A stretch of 64,000 nucleotides of DNA from Rivularia sp. MS3 (GTDB lineage: Bacteria > Cyanobacteriota > Cyanobacteriia > Cyanobacteriales > Nostocaceae), in contig JAHCMI010000031.1 of NCBI GenBank assembly GCA_019192545.1, positions 26,613-90,612 on the forward strand, read 5' to 3'. The notes under the pieces are model-generated. The model did not search any database. It was not told the origin of the DNA and worked only from the letters and a program-made list of their open reading frames with translations. A program made the position numbers and the translations under genes. Positions 1-10,300 of this stretch are shown here, one piece after another; position 1 is the first letter of the stretch, and each line of letters starts with the position of its first letter.

Positions 1-1197
1 TTTAATATCACCGGCTTGGGGTGTTTCAATAGTGAATGATGCTCCCCATGAAGCTTTACTAGGAGCTTGATTAATTACCGGTCTATTTGCTGCAATGTAG
101 TCTGGAGAGTAAATTTCTATACGGAACTCAACAGAGCCACGGAAGGGATTTCCTCCGGCTGTCAGAACTCGACCATCTGGTAATAATAGCGCTACTGAAT
201 GGTATACACGACCGTTGATGCTCGGGTCTTCTACTTCCGTCCAAGTATCTGTAGCCGGGTCGTAAATTTCTGCCGGTAAGTCTGATTTTCCTATATCTTC
301 ATTGCCACCACTACCGTTACAAACAAATACAGTTCGGTTAGGTAATATTACAGCGTTGTGGTGCATCCGAGCATTATTCAAAGATGCTGCTGGCTGATAG
401 CTGGGATTACTAGACTTTAAATCGATAATATTAACTCTGGCAGTTGTACCACCACCTCCTCCTCCAGCAATCATTACTTTTTGGTCTTGGGCTGGAGGTA
501 ACAATACGCTGGCTGCTTGATTGCCTTTACCCGAATCCTGCAATCCACCTACAGGTTGTTCTCCAATTTGGTCGGAGAAATCTTTCGGTAAAGTGATAAT
601 TCGCGGTGAAACTCCTCTGTTGCCTCCTAACTGTGCCCCTGAATAAAACAATTTTCCGTTATCTAATAAGAAAACGTGAGCATACTGTTCAAAAGGGCTT
701 GTTTCATTCGTAAAAATTCTCCAACCCTTTTTGTAAGAATAAAGTTCTGGAAATCTGTTTAAATTTCCCGTTTCATTCAATCCAGATAGCGCCAGAGTTT
801 GTCCGTTACCCAAACTAACTAAAGTCGGATACCATCGCCCTCCATTCATTGATTGTCTTTTTGACCATTTTTCCTTTGTAGGGTTAAAGAAAAAGCTCGC
901 TACTTCACCGAAAAATGGGTCATAGCGTAAAGTTCCACCTGCAACTAAAAGGTTTCCCGCAGGTCGGAATGCTTGTCCGGCACAGAATATATCGATAGGC
1001 GTTCCATTGCTGTTCCGAGGAATTTCCGGTCGGGTAAATGTTCCATTCTCCACATCAAACAGCGCCGAACCTTTATCAGCATTCGGAATATCGTTTGGAT
1101 TATTGCCAGAACCAGTAAAAAATAAGACTTTCCCCGTGCGTAGCAAAGCTGCATGAACGGGATTAATTGGACAGGTAGATGATACTTCCCAAGGCAT
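1..1197 (-). CDS. Galactose-oxidase-like copper radical oxidase (partial, C-terminus beyond left edge)
   Basis: The reading frame is open from an ATG at 1197 to the left edge (399 codons) and is preceded by a GAGG ribosome site. The visible part is a Kelch-type beta-propeller with repeated GG/G-W strands. Motifs match the galactose oxidase/glyoxal oxidase family: DIFCAGQ would supply the Cys of the Cys-Tyr cofactor, NGGRWYP the partner Tyr, and GRVYHSVALLLPDGRV the Tyr-His copper ligands (galactose oxidase has an almost identical segment). The last copper His would lie in the C-terminal domain outside the window. There is no signal peptide at this start, so the protein looks cytoplasmic or is exported by a route not visible here. 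Family enzymes oxidise primary alcohols or aldehydes with O2 and release H2O2; the substrate here is unknown. The family call is firm, the activity is inferred. Confidence 0.8.
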   Translation of the reverse strand, partial: MPWEVSSTCPINPVHAALLRTGKVLFFTGSGNNPNDIPNADKGSALFDVENGTFTRPEIPRNSNGTPIDIFCAGQAFRPAGNLLVAGGTLRYDPFFGEVASFFFNPTKEKWSKRQSMNGGRWYPTLVSLGNGQTLALSGLNETGNLNRFPELYSYKKGWRIFTNETSPFEQYAHVFLLDNGKLFYSGAQLGGNRGVSPRIITLPKDFSDQIGEQPVGGLQDSGKGNQAASVLLPPAQDQKVMIAGGGGGGTTARVNIIDLKSSNPSYQPAASLNNARMHHNAVILPNRTVFVCNGSGGNEDIGKSDLPAEIYDPATDTWTEVEDPSINGRVYHSVALLLPDGRVLTAGGNPFRGSVEFRIEIYSPDYIAANRPVINQAPSKASWGASFTIETPQAGDIK

Positions 1198-2112
1198 TTT
1201 TGTGAGATTCCTCGTTATAAACGTTTATTCAACAACTCTTAATTTTCTGCTATTACAAAAAATCGCAGTATCTCTTAAACGCAGCAGATAATTAATTGCT
1301 CAAAGCAATTAATTACCAACATCATAAATAAAGTATTGTATGAGAAGTTACTCATTTTATGAGATAGGATATTGTTGTTTTATTCAACATTTATACTATT
1401 TATTTAAGTAATAAAGATTAAGTCTTCTAGCGGCTTGATAAATCAATTCTAGGCTTTATTATTCTCACTATAGTGCATTTACATAAATAATAAATTGATA
1501 TCATACTTATTTACTGCCTATCTTTTAAGAATAAAAAAGCAATAGATGATACAACTAATTAAAGCAATAACCACAACTTAACTTTATTTTAAGCTGGTAA
1601 AAATGTATGATTATATACATACATTCCTATCTCATAAAATGACAGCTTGTCATACAGCATTACATTAAATTCCATCATCTTTTTAATGATTGTGTCTTGC
1701 CAAATTGGCATTTTTTTTAATCAAAGCCAATTATTTTTTCACATAAAAAACAATTTACAAAAATGCTTTTTAAAGCATAAAATAGATATTATGGTTCAAA
1801 TAAATATTAATTATTTTGATTAACATTAATTACTTTTATTACTTATTAATACAAAAAGTAAAGCTTCATGAATATATCTCCAAAAGTTAGGAGTATTAAT
1901 TATCACTGTTTTTTAATAGCTTTGTAATTTTTACCTATTGTTATATTAGAACTTGCACAACTGGCACATTTTTTCGTAGGGGAGGCCAAAAGCTGTAGCA
2001 AGTGTCCGGGTCCGGGTGTTTGTATGTAACTAATATCTTTGAACTTTTTAAACTTAATGAAGTACATTAAGCATACGTTCAGCTAAAATAAGCCGAAAGA
2101 GTCAAATTATCC
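1198..2112. other. 915-bp AT-rich spacer between divergent genes
   Basis: I see no gene in this stretch. It separates the divergently transcribed oxidase and the osmoprotectant transporter and must carry promoters for both, but no convincing -35/-10 pair or operator could be assigned. It contains an 18-bp perfect inverted repeat (listed separately). Confidence 0.5.
1352..1642. repeat. 18-bp perfect inverted repeat with 255-bp loop
   Basis: The left arm TCATTTTATGAGATAGGA (1352-1369) is the exact reverse complement of 1625-1642. The enclosed DNA is very AT-rich and has no coding frame. It could be the ends of a small mobile element or two copies of a binding site; no flanking target duplication was identified. 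Confidence 0.5.
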
Positions 2113-2862
2113 ATGTCACAGAAAAATGAATACGCTGTAGAGTTCCGTGATGTTACTCTGAGTATAAATCAACATCCATTGGTATCAAATCTTAATTTTC
2201 AAATTCGTAAAGGAGAAGCACTTATACTTTTAGGACGTAGCGGAAGCGGCAAAAGTACTACAATGAAGCTGATTAACCGTCTGTATCGTCCAACAGAAGG
2301 TCAGGTAGTATTTGATGGTAAGTCAACAACTGAATGGAATGAAATCAAGCTCAGGCGTAGAATTGGTTATGTAATTCAAGAGACAGGATTATTTCCTCAT
2401 TTTACAATCGAACGTAACGTAGGCTTAGTTCCTTCATTGGAAGGTTGGAACTCCAAACAAATCAAATCACGAGCTTTTGAATTATTGAAATTAGTAGGTT
2501 TAGAACCGGGACAATTTGCTTCTAGATATCCCCACGAACTTTCCGGTGGACAAAGACAGCGTGTAGGTGTAGCGAGAGCATTAGCTGCCGACCCTCCGGT
2601 ATTATTGATGGATGAACCTTTTGGTGCATTAGATCCAATTACAAGATTAGAACTTCAGCAAGAATTTAAACGGTTGCAGCAGGAACTAGGTAAAACCGTT
2701 GTATTTGTAACTCACGATATTCAAGAAGCCTTTGTTTTAGCGACAAGAATTGGTTTAATGTACGGTGGAGAACTAGTATTTTTAGGAACACCCGAAGAAT
2801 TTAAAACTACTTCGCATCCAGAAGCAGTTGCTTTTCTTAAATGTTTGGAAACGGCTGTTTGA
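2113..2862 (+). CDS. Osmoprotectant ABC transporter ATP-binding protein (OpuCA/YehX-like)
   Basis: This 249-residue cytoplasmic ATPase has Walker A GRSGSGKST (41-49), Q-loop Gln89, signature LSGGQRQR (143-150), Walker B LLMDEP (Asp167-Glu168) and switch His201. It most resembles the ATPases of glycine betaine/carnitine/choline importers. It lacks the C-terminal CBS pair found in OpuCA-type ionic-strength sensors, so osmotic gating by that module is not expected. The next two genes on the same strand encode the matching permease and binding protein, separated by repeat-rich spacers of 142 and 313 bp, so they probably form one transcription unit. The exact ligand cannot be told from sequence. 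Confidence 0.85.
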   Translation: MSQKNEYAVEFRDVTLSINQHPLVSNLNFQIRKGEALILLGRSGSGKSTTMKLINRLYRPTEGQVVFDGKSTTEWNEIKLRRRIGYVIQETGLFPHFTIERNVGLVPSLEGWNSKQIKSRAFELLKLVGLEPGQFASRYPHELSGGQRQRVGVARALAADPPVLLMDEPFGALDPITRLELQQEFKRLQQELGKTVVFVTHDIQEAFVLATRIGLMYGGELVFLGTPEEFKTTSHPEAVAFLKCLETAV

Positions 2863-3004
2863 GGGGTTAAAGGTTAAAGGTTGAAGAGTTAGGAGTTAGT
2901 AGTTATGAGTTAGGAGTTTATATTTTCAATTAATTCCTGATTGCCAATGCTTAATCCCGAATTCCCGATTCCTAATTCTCTATTGCCAATATTATTTTAT
3001 CAAC

Positions 3005-3640
3005 ATGAATGATTTCTTTTTAATTAGATACGGTTCGGAAATTATTGAGCGCAGTATCGAACATTTGGTGTTAGTAATTATTGCGATTACTATTGCTACA
3101 GTGATAGGAATTCCGTTAGGAATTTTAATTACTCGTAATAAAACTCTCCGTCAACCGATTTTAGGTGTTGCGAATATTCTGCAAACGATTCCTAGTTTGG
3201 CTTTGTTGGGTTTACTGATTCCAGTTCCGATTATTGGCGGAATTGGTCCGGTACCGGCAATTTTTGCACTGACTCTGTATTCTTTTTTGCCCATAATTAG
3301 AAATACTTACACTGGGATCGCAAATGTAAATCCCTCAATTCGCGAAGCTGGGCGCGGAATGGGAATGACAGATAAAGAGTTATTGTTTCAAGTAGAAATT
3401 CCTTTAGCTTTAGGAGTAATTTTGGCAGGTGTGCGAGTTGCAATGGTAATTGGAATCGGAATTGCAACGATTGCAGCCGCTATTGGTGCTGGTGGTTTGG
3501 GAGTATTTATTTTTCGAGGAATTGCTTTGGTTAATAATCAGTTGATTTTAGCTGGTGCTGTTCCTGCTGCATTAATGGCCTTAATTGCAGATTTAGGGAT
3601 TGGAGCCTTAGAGCGGGTTTTGACGAAAGGAAAGAGTTAG
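3005..3640 (+). CDS. Osmoprotectant ABC transporter permease (OpuCB/YehW-like)
   Basis: A 211-residue inner-membrane protein of the binding-protein-dependent transport permease superfamily. Hydrophobic segments lie near residues 20-45, 55-75, 82-98, 135-160 and 180-200. The EAA-type cytoplasmic loop that docks on the ATPase is visible at about 114-133 (EAGRGMGMTDKELLFQVEIP). Size and layout match the short permeases of the OpuC/Yeh systems, which work as dimers with one ATPase pair. It lies between the ATPase and substrate-binding genes and is read in the same direction. Only one permease gene is present, so a homodimeric channel is the simplest model. Confidence 0.85.
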   Translation: MNDFFLIRYGSEIIERSIEHLVLVIIAITIATVIGIPLGILITRNKTLRQPILGVANILQTIPSLALLGLLIPVPIIGGIGPVPAIFALTLYSFLPIIRNTYTGIANVNPSIREAGRGMGMTDKELLFQVEIPLALGVILAGVRVAMVIGIGIATIAAAIGAGGLGVFIFRGIALVNNQLILAGAVPAALMALIADLGIGALERVLTKGKS

Positions 3641-3861
3641 TTAAGTAATGAGTAGGGAGTAAGGAGTAATAAGTTGGAATAGAAGACTGAGCAGTAGAGA
3701 TAAAAATAAAATATTATTAGTAATTCATGCGAACTCCGAACTCCTAATATCAATTTTGCTTGCAGCGGCTTGGGAGAAAAAAAGCCTTTTAGGCGCAGAG
3801 TACGCAGAGGGAAGAGAAAGAAGAGAAAATCTAAGTAATTCCGATATAAACGGAAAAGATA

Positions 3862-3950
3862 TAACTCCGAACTCTTAACTCCGAATTCCTAATTCTTAAC
3901 TCCTAGCTCCTAACTCTTAACTCCGAACTCTTAACAACTAACAACTAATT
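3862..3950. repeat. Short tandem repeat tract (ACTCCTA/ACTCTTA heptamers)
   Basis: The spacer before the binding-protein gene ends in degenerate 7-bp units of the type AACTCCGAACTCTTAACTCC. These resemble the short tandemly repeated sequences typical of heterocystous cyanobacteria. The rest of the 3641-3953 spacer holds similar repeats, including a GCGCAGAGTACGCAGAGG motif near 3795, and no gene. Confidence 0.7.
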
Positions 3951-3953
3951 ACT

Positions 3954-4850
3954 ATGAAGAAATTTTTGACACTATTTGCAGTTTTTCTATGTTTAAGTTT
4001 GGGGATTGCTAGTTGTAATGTTACTTCTGTTGTTAGCAACAATAGCGATATTATTGTTGCATCAAAGGGTTTTACCGAGCAGGATATTTTAGCAGAACTT
4101 TTAGCTCAACAAATTGAAGCAACCAGCGACTTAACAGTTGACCGTAGAAGGTTACAAGGTACTAAACTTTGTCATGAAGCTCTTGTGGCTGGAAACATTG
4201 ATTCTTATATAGAGTATACGGGAACGGCTTTAACGGCAGTTTTGAAAGAAAGCGTAATTGATGACCCAAGAAAAGTTTACAATTTAGTTAAACAAGCTTA
4301 CGAAAAGCAGTTTAATTTGGAAGTTGCTGCACCTTTGGGTTTTGAAAACACTTATGCAGTTATAGTTCGCGGTGAAGATGCGAAGAAATACAATATTGAC
4401 ACTATTTCAGATGCTGCGAAATATGCACCTGAATGGGATATTGGTATCGGTTACGAATTTGCTGAAAGAGAAGATGGTTTACCAGGATTAATTAAAACTT
4501 ATGATTTGCGGTTCGAGGGAAGACCTAAAAGTATGGATTTAGGTTTGATATATCGAGCATTAACTCAAGGTTTGGTAGATGTAGTTGTTAATAACTCCAC
4601 CGACGGACAAATTGCTCGTTTGGGTTTAGTCATACTAGAAGATGATAAAAGTTATTTTCCTCCTTATGAAGCTGCACCGATTGTGCGTGAGGAAACTTTG
4701 AAAAAATATCCGCAGCTACAAAAACCTTTATCTCAACTTGCCGGAATTCTCACTGCCGATCAAATGCAAGAACTTAATTATCAAGTCGAAGGTGAGCTAA
4801 GAGATATTCCTGAAGTTGTAAAGGAATTTCGTCAGTCTAGGGGACTTTAG
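3954..4850 (+). CDS. Osmoprotectant ABC transporter substrate-binding lipoprotein (OpuAC domain)
   Basis: A 298-residue protein with a lipoprotein signal ending IASC (Cys21 is the predicted lipidated residue), so it should be anchored in the periplasm. The mature part follows the OpuAC/ProX-type binding fold: SKGFTEQDILAELLAQQIE near residue 38, then a GNIDSYIEYTGTALTAVLKE segment, typical of the YehZ/OpuCC branch that binds choline, glycine betaine or related quaternary amines. It completes the ATPase-permease-binding protein set. Ligand identity is not resolvable without structural comparison of the aromatic cage. Confidence 0.85.
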   Translation: MKKFLTLFAVFLCLSLGIASCNVTSVVSNNSDIIVASKGFTEQDILAELLAQQIEATSDLTVDRRRLQGTKLCHEALVAGNIDSYIEYTGTALTAVLKESVIDDPRKVYNLVKQAYEKQFNLEVAAPLGFENTYAVIVRGEDAKKYNIDTISDAAKYAPEWDIGIGYEFAEREDGLPGLIKTYDLRFEGRPKSMDLGLIYRALTQGLVDVVVNNSTDGQIARLGLVILEDDKSYFPPYEAAPIVREETLKKYPQLQKPLSQLAGILTADQMQELNYQVEGELRDIPEVVKEFRQSRGL

Positions 4851-5010
4851 ATTAAAGGTTAGAGGTTAGAGGTTAAAGGTTAAAGGTATAAAAATCCTTG
4901 TCAAACAAGTGTTCCTTCTATTTAATTTTGAGGAGTTGGATAAAGGTTCGTAGTTGCGCTTACAGCGCTAACTAAACACGGTTCAACTACAAACCTTGAT
5001 TACCCCGCAA

Positions 5011-5113
5011 AATTAATCCTTCTTATCTTCTTCCTCTTCTTGCTCTGCGCTCTAAAAGGGTTTTTTAAAAGAGAGTTGAAAACCCATCATATTTAATGTG
5101 GCGGAGTATTAGT
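5011..5113. repeat. Dispersed intergenic repeat, copy A
   Basis: This stretch begins ATTAATCCTTCTTATC and ends TTTAATGTGG.GGAGTA. It closely resembles 46275-46376 (ATTAATCCTTCTTATCCTC ... ATTAATGTGGTGAAGTACTA). It is non-coding and probably a palindromic cyanobacterial repeat. Confidence 0.6.
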
Positions 5114-5242
5114 GGTCTGTCCCATTAAAATTGACGGGTAAGGGCAGGGAGGGGGAGAGGGGGAGAGTGGGGGAGTGGGGGAAGAAAATATTTTTTATAT
5201 TTACGATACACCCATCAAAACTAACGGGACAGACCATTAGTA
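5107..5242. mobile_element. 136-bp MITE-like element with TA ends (IS630/Tc1-type)
   Basis: The left end TATTAGTGGTCTGTCCCATTA (5107-5127) pairs with the reverse complement of 5222-5242 at 18 of 21 positions, and weaker pairing continues to about 33 bp (..TTGACGGGT / ..TTGATGGGT). The ends are TA, as expected for IS630/Tc1-mariner-type insertion. The interior is G-rich and encodes nothing. A related half-element with GTGGTCTATCCCA follows at about 5420-5460, and related ends occur at about 31420-31445 and 62350-62595. Confidence 0.65.
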
Positions 5243-5636
5243 GTCAACCACAAAAGTTTTGCGGGGTAAAACAATGAAAGAAGGTAGGTTGGGTTGAACG
5301 GAGTGTAAGCGAAGCTTTCTCGAAGAGTAACCCAACACCAGCGTTGGGTTCCGCTTCGCTTAACCCAACCTACGGAGCGACTTTCTAACCCATCATATTT
5401 AATCAAAACGAATATTAGTTAGTGGTCTATCCCATAATTAATAACGTGATAGATGGGTTTTTAGTTGTGTAGTGACTCGCTCTGTATTTCACATGTTGGC
5501 GCTGTAAGCGCAACTACTAACCTTTTTACCCGTCTCCTGATTTGAGATAAGTATAATTTCGCCCTACTTTTCCAAAATTTCTATAGTTAGACTGGTAAAA
5601 ATATATTCTCAGTGATATTTAATCACCTCTATAAAA
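5243..5636. repeat. Repeat-rich spacer without a gene
   Basis: This spacer holds a GGTTGGGTT..AACCCAACC inverted repeat (about 5286-5370), a second set of GGTCTATCCC ends and a GGCGCTGTAAGCGCAACTAC palindrome. The palindrome is also seen near 4955 and 31515. The apparent small reading frame on the minus strand here consists of this repeat and is not a gene. Confidence 0.6.
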
Positions 5637-6932
5637 ATGTTATCTACTATATTTATCCCTCACGGGCACTGTTATCTATGGAAAACTGGCTTAGTTGCGC
5701 TGCATCTAATTTCAGATTCTTTAATTACAGTTGCTTATTTCTTAATTCCTATGATGCTCGTCTATATAGTTCAGAAACGAGATGATGTTCCTTTTGACTG
5801 GATATTTCTTTGTTTTGGTGCTTTTATTGTTTTGTGTGGATTTACACATTTAGCGGAAGTTTGGACTTTATGGCATCCAAATTATTGGGTTTCTGGTTGG
5901 TTAAAAGCTTCGACTGCGGCAATTTCTTTAGGTACGGCTATTTTACTTTTTTGGTTAATTCCAAAATTGGTAGCAATTCCTAATGTTCCAAAGTTAGAGG
6001 CGTTAAATATAGCTTTAGAAAAAGAAATTATTGAAAGAAAACAAATAGAAACACAGTTAAGTTTGCAAACTCAGCATTTAGAAGAAACTTTGTTAGAACT
6101 CCAACGGACTCAAACTCAAATGATTCATGCTGAGAAAATGTCTGGCTTGGGGCAAATGGTAGCGGGGGTAGCTCATGAAATCAATAATCCCGTTAGCTTT
6201 GTTTATAGTAATCTTGTTCCTGCGAGGGAATATGCTCGCGATTTTATCGAATTACTAGAACTTTATCAGCAGGAATATCCTCAACCTCTGCCAAAAATTC
6301 AAGAGAAAATTCAAGAAATTGATTTAGATTTTATCAAAGAAGATTTTATGAAATTGCTGAATTCTATGGAGGTGGGAACCGAGCGTATTTATAAAATTGT
6401 TTTATCGCTGCGGAATTTTTCTCGTCTGGATGAAGCTGAATTTAAAGAAGTTGATGTTCATGAAGGTATTGATAGTACTTTGATGATTTTGGGAAATCAG
6501 TTAAAAGCAAATTCAAAACATTCTGAAATCCAGGTTATTAAAGAATATGGTGATATTCCTGATGTGGAATGCTATCCCAGCCAGCTAAATCAGGTATTTA
6601 TGAATATTCTTGCTAATGCTATTGATGCTTTTGAGGAAAAGCCAGAGAATCAGAAAGATAAACACAATCAAATTATCATTTATACTCGTAAAACTGATAA
6701 TTTTGTACAAATTGTTATTGCTGATAATGCTTATGGAATTCCTCTAGAAATACATTCCAAAGTTTTTAACCCATTTTTTACAACTAAGCAAGTAGGAAAA
6801 GGTACGGGTTTGGGTCTATCTATTAGCTATGAAATTATTACAGATAAACATGGTGGAAAATTATCTTTTGATTCTACACCTTTACAAGGAACGAAATTTT
6901 TAATTGAGATTCCTATAGCTCATAAAGAATAA
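5637..6932 (+). CDS. Ethylene-receptor-like sensor histidine kinase
   Basis: A 431-residue membrane kinase. The N-terminal three-helix domain (about 20-110) matches the ethylene-binding domain of plant ETR1: [12 protein letters not shown] places Cys67 and His71 exactly like the copper ligands Cys65/His69 of ETR1, and Asp27, Tyr34 and Pro38 fit ETR1 Asp25, Tyr32 and Pro36. A coiled coil (about 118-165) leads to a HisKA-like region with phospho-acceptor His180 (GVAHEINNP) and a HATPase domain with N-box [14 protein letters not shown] and GTGLGLSIS. The first ATP glycine box reads DNAYGIP instead of the usual DNGxGIP. Unlike the Synechocystis ethylene receptor, there is no PAS or GAF domain. No response regulator is adjacent. 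An ISL3-type MITE has inserted at the stop codon. Confidence 0.85.
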   Translation: MLSTIFIPHGHCYLWKTGLVALHLISDSLITVAYFLIPMMLVYIVQKRDDVPFDWIFLCFGAFIVLCGFTHLAEVWTLWHPNYWVSGWLKASTAAISLGTAILLFWLIPKLVAIPNVPKLEALNIALEKEIIERKQIETQLSLQTQHLEETLLELQRTQTQMIHAEKMSGLGQMVAGVAHEINNPVSFVYSNLVPAREYARDFIELLELYQQEYPQPLPKIQEKIQEIDLDFIKEDFMKLLNSMEVGTERIYKIVLSLRNFSRLDEAEFKEVDVHEGIDSTLMILGNQLKANSKHSEIQVIKEYGDIPDVECYPSQLNQVFMNILANAIDAFEEKPENQKDKHNQIIIYTRKTDNFVQIVIADNAYGIPLEIHSKVFNPFFTTKQVGKGTGLGLSISYEIITDKHGGKLSFDSTPLQGTKFLIEIPIAHKE

Positions 6933-6933
6933 A

Positions 6934-7102
6934 GGTTCTTCAGCACTTGGTATGCTATTTAAGTAGTCGTTTTTAGGCAGTAGGCAGTAGAGGAAAAAGA
7001 GTAAAGTTATCAAAAATTAAGCATATAAAATGTCAAATCCCTACGCAGTAAATATTTCGGTAATTTTTATTCAGAATTTAGCATACTAACAACTGATGAG
7101 CC
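6934..7102. mobile_element. ISL3-type MITE, copy 1 (169 bp, 8-bp target duplication)
   Basis: The left end GGTTCTTCAGCACTTGGTAT and the right end (reverse complement GGCTCATCAGTTGTTAGTAT) form terminal inverted repeats of about 25 bp. The element is flanked by perfect 8-bp duplications AGAATAAA at 6926-6933 and 7103-7110. It is nearly identical to 19461-19643 except for two fewer GGCAGTC units. GGYTCTTC ends and 8-bp duplications fit the ISL3 family. The left duplication overlaps the stop codon of the upstream kinase. The element has no coding capacity. Confidence 0.85.
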
Positions 7103-7307
7103 AGAATAAATAAAAATAACTAACTTGTAAATAAACCTAATACTGTTTCCAAATGTTAGGTTTATAGGTATTTACTTAAGTAAATATACTTTGAAAAAAT
7201 ATTAATTGATAGCTAAATCAAAAATGAACTTTGTATAAAATTAACGTCGTTCTGGGAACAATAAATTTAACACTAAACAAAATGTGAATATAGTTTTAAT
7301 AGTTTCC

Positions 7308-10300
7308 ATGACAGAAAGCATCCACCATTCAACATATATAACTGCTGGAGAATGCCAACAGCGGTTGGAACGCGAAATGCAGTATCAAAAGCTGCTTACC
7401 CGTATTCTTGGTAGAATTCGGGCATCGGTAGATATGGCATCTTTGTGTTCGGATACCAGTCAAGATATTTGCTGGCTTTTAGGTATTGAAAGAATTGCAA
7501 TTTATAAATTCAATCAAGACTGGAGCGGAAGTTTTATTAATAATTTCGGGTTTGCACGTACTCCTTGGAATGATATTCGCTCTTTTGGAAAAAATTTAGT
7601 TTGGCAAGATACCCATTTACAGGAGACAAAGGGCGGAAGATATGTAAAAAATGAACCTTATGCGGTAGAAGATATTTACGCTGGAGGACATTCTCGCTGT
7701 CATATAGAAGCACTCGAACAATTTCAGATTCGTGCTTATGCCGTTACACCTATTTTTGTAGGTACGAAAATATGGGGTTTGTTGGCTGCTTACCAACATT
7801 CTCAACCCCGTCACTGGTTAGCTGATGAGGTTGAATTTTTGCATCAAGCTGGCAGCTATTTAGGAATAGCAATGCAGCAGGCTGAAACTTTTGCAAAGGG
7901 AGAGCAACAAACTAGAGAGTTGCAAAACTCCGTAGTACGACAGCGTGCTTTGATGGAAGTGGTTGGTAATATCCGCTCATCTTTAAATACTCAATTTATA
8001 TTTGATACCACCTGTAAAGAACTTTGCAAACTGCTGAATTTAGAAAGAGCGGCGATTTTTCAATTTAATCAAGACTGGAGTGGTGAATTTATCAGCCATT
8101 TTGGTACGGTGGAATCTCAATGGAAAACTACCAATCCTTTCGGCAAAAATTTAGTTTGGCAAGATACTCATTTACAAGAAACTAAAGGCGGGCGTTACCG
8201 TAATAATGAAACCTTTGCCGTTGATGATATTTATGAAGCGGGACATGCTCGCTGTCATCTAGATATTTTAGAACAATTTAAAATTCGGGCTTATGCTTTA
8301 GTACCAATTTTTATCGGTCCAAAATTATGGGGTTTGTTGGCTGCATATCACCATTCTTCGCCGCGTAAATGGCTGGATTACGAAGTGGAATTTTTAACCC
8401 AAGTTGGGGGACAACTTGGTGTTGCCATTCAGCAAGCGGAATTTTTACAGCAGTCAAAACAACAGGCGATCGCTCTGGAAAAATCGATTGCACGGCAGCG
8501 TACTTTAACGGATGTTGTGACCAAAATTCGCTCTTTTTCTAATACCGATCTAATTTTGGAAACTACCTGTCAGGAAGTTTGTAAACTTCTGCAAGTGGAA
8601 AGAGTTGGTGTTTACCGGTTTAATGCTGATTGGAGTGGCGAATTTGTCAGCAATTTTGGTATCCCAGAAGTTAGCTGGGCTAATATCAATCCTTTTGGTA
8701 AAGATTTGTATTGGCGAGATACTCATTTACAAGAAACTAAAGGCGGTAGGTATCGTCATAATGAAAGCTTTGCGGTTAACGATATTTATCAAGCTGGGCA
8801 TGTACGCTGTCATTTAGATATTTTAGAACAGTTTAAAATCCGTGCTTATGCTTTAACTCCGATTTTTGTCGGACAAAAATTGTGGGGTTTATTAGCAGCT
8901 TATCAACATACAGCGCCGCGTCAGTGGGAAAACTTAGAAGTTGAATTTTTAGCTCAGGTTGCCAATCAGTTAGGGGTAGCAATTCAAAGTGCGGATTTAC
9001 TTTCTCAGACTCAATCTCGGGCTGACGAACAACGTCAATATGCACAACAGCAACAAATTTTATTTGATGTAGTTGCTAAGATTCGGGAATCACTCGATTT
9101 AGAAACCATTTTTAAAACCACCGCTCAAGAAATTAGACGCAGTATTCGAGCCGATAGAGTTGCTGTTTTTCGTTTTAATGAAAGCGATAAATATCAAAAA
9201 GGTAAATTCATTGCTGAAGATGTCTTAAGTGAATTTAAACCGGCTAACGGTAGTTTATTTGAAGATTATTGTTTTGGTGAAAATTACCTGCCTCAATATA
9301 CTCAAGGAAAAATTTTAGCTGTTCCTAATATTTATAAAGCTGGCTATGAAGATTGCTATATCGAAAGCTTAGAGGAATTAGAAATTAAAGCATATATTCT
9401 GATACCTTTGATGGAAGGAAAGAAATTATGGGGACTTTTGTGCGTTCATCAATGCAGTCGTTCTCGCAATTGGAAAGATGAGGAAATTAAATTTGCCACG
9501 CAGGTTGCAGCCCAGTTAAGTGTGGCTTTGAAGCAAGCGAATTTATTAGGTAAAACCCGCGATCAAGCAGAACAGTTAACTCAAACTCTGAAAGATTTAC
9601 AAAAAGCTCAGATTCAAATGATTCAATCTGAGAAAATGGCTTCTTTAGGTCAATTAGTTGCCGGTATTGCTCATGAAATCAACAATCCAGTCGGTTTTAT
9701 CCACGGTAATTTGCAACATGCTAATGAATATACGAATGAGTTGATGAAATGTTTGAAGCTTTATCAAGATAATTATCCCCAACCAGCGGCAGAAATTCAA
9801 GAATATTTAAAAGAAACAGAGATTGAATTTTTGTTTGAAGATATTCCCAGCTTGTTTAAATCAATGCAGGTAGGAACTGATAGAATTCGCGAAATTGTTT
9901 TATCTTTACGCAATTTTTCTCGATTAGATGAAGCTGAAGTCAAAGAAGTTAATATCCATGATGGTATTGATAGTACTTTAATGATTCTGCAAAATAGGCT
10001 GAAACCAGAATTGAATAACGTACAGATAAAAATTGTTAAAGATTACGAAATACTCCCAAAAGTAGATTGCTACCCAGGGCCGTTAAATCAAGTATTTATG
10101 AATTTGCTCACCAATGCTATAGATGCTTTAGAAGAATACAATAAGCAGCGTACACCCCAAGAGTTTAAAACTAATCCCAGCGTCATCAATATATCAACAT
10201 CAGCTATTGATAAAGATTGGATAACTGTTTCAATTTCAGATAATGGACTTGGTATACCGACAGAAATTCAAGACCAAATTTTTAACCCATTTTTTACTAC

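Noticed and set aside
945..1154. 69-codon minus-strand frame
   Set aside because: It lies in another frame inside the galactose-oxidase-like gene, whose own frame is open through the whole region and carries the family motifs.
1198..2112. Possible tRNA or riboswitch in the long spacer
   Set aside because: No cloverleaf, conserved loop or recognisable aptamer core was found.
5221..5406. 61-codon minus-strand frame
   Set aside because: It is made of dispersed intergenic repeat sequence with an AACCCAACC inverted repeat and has no ribosome site.
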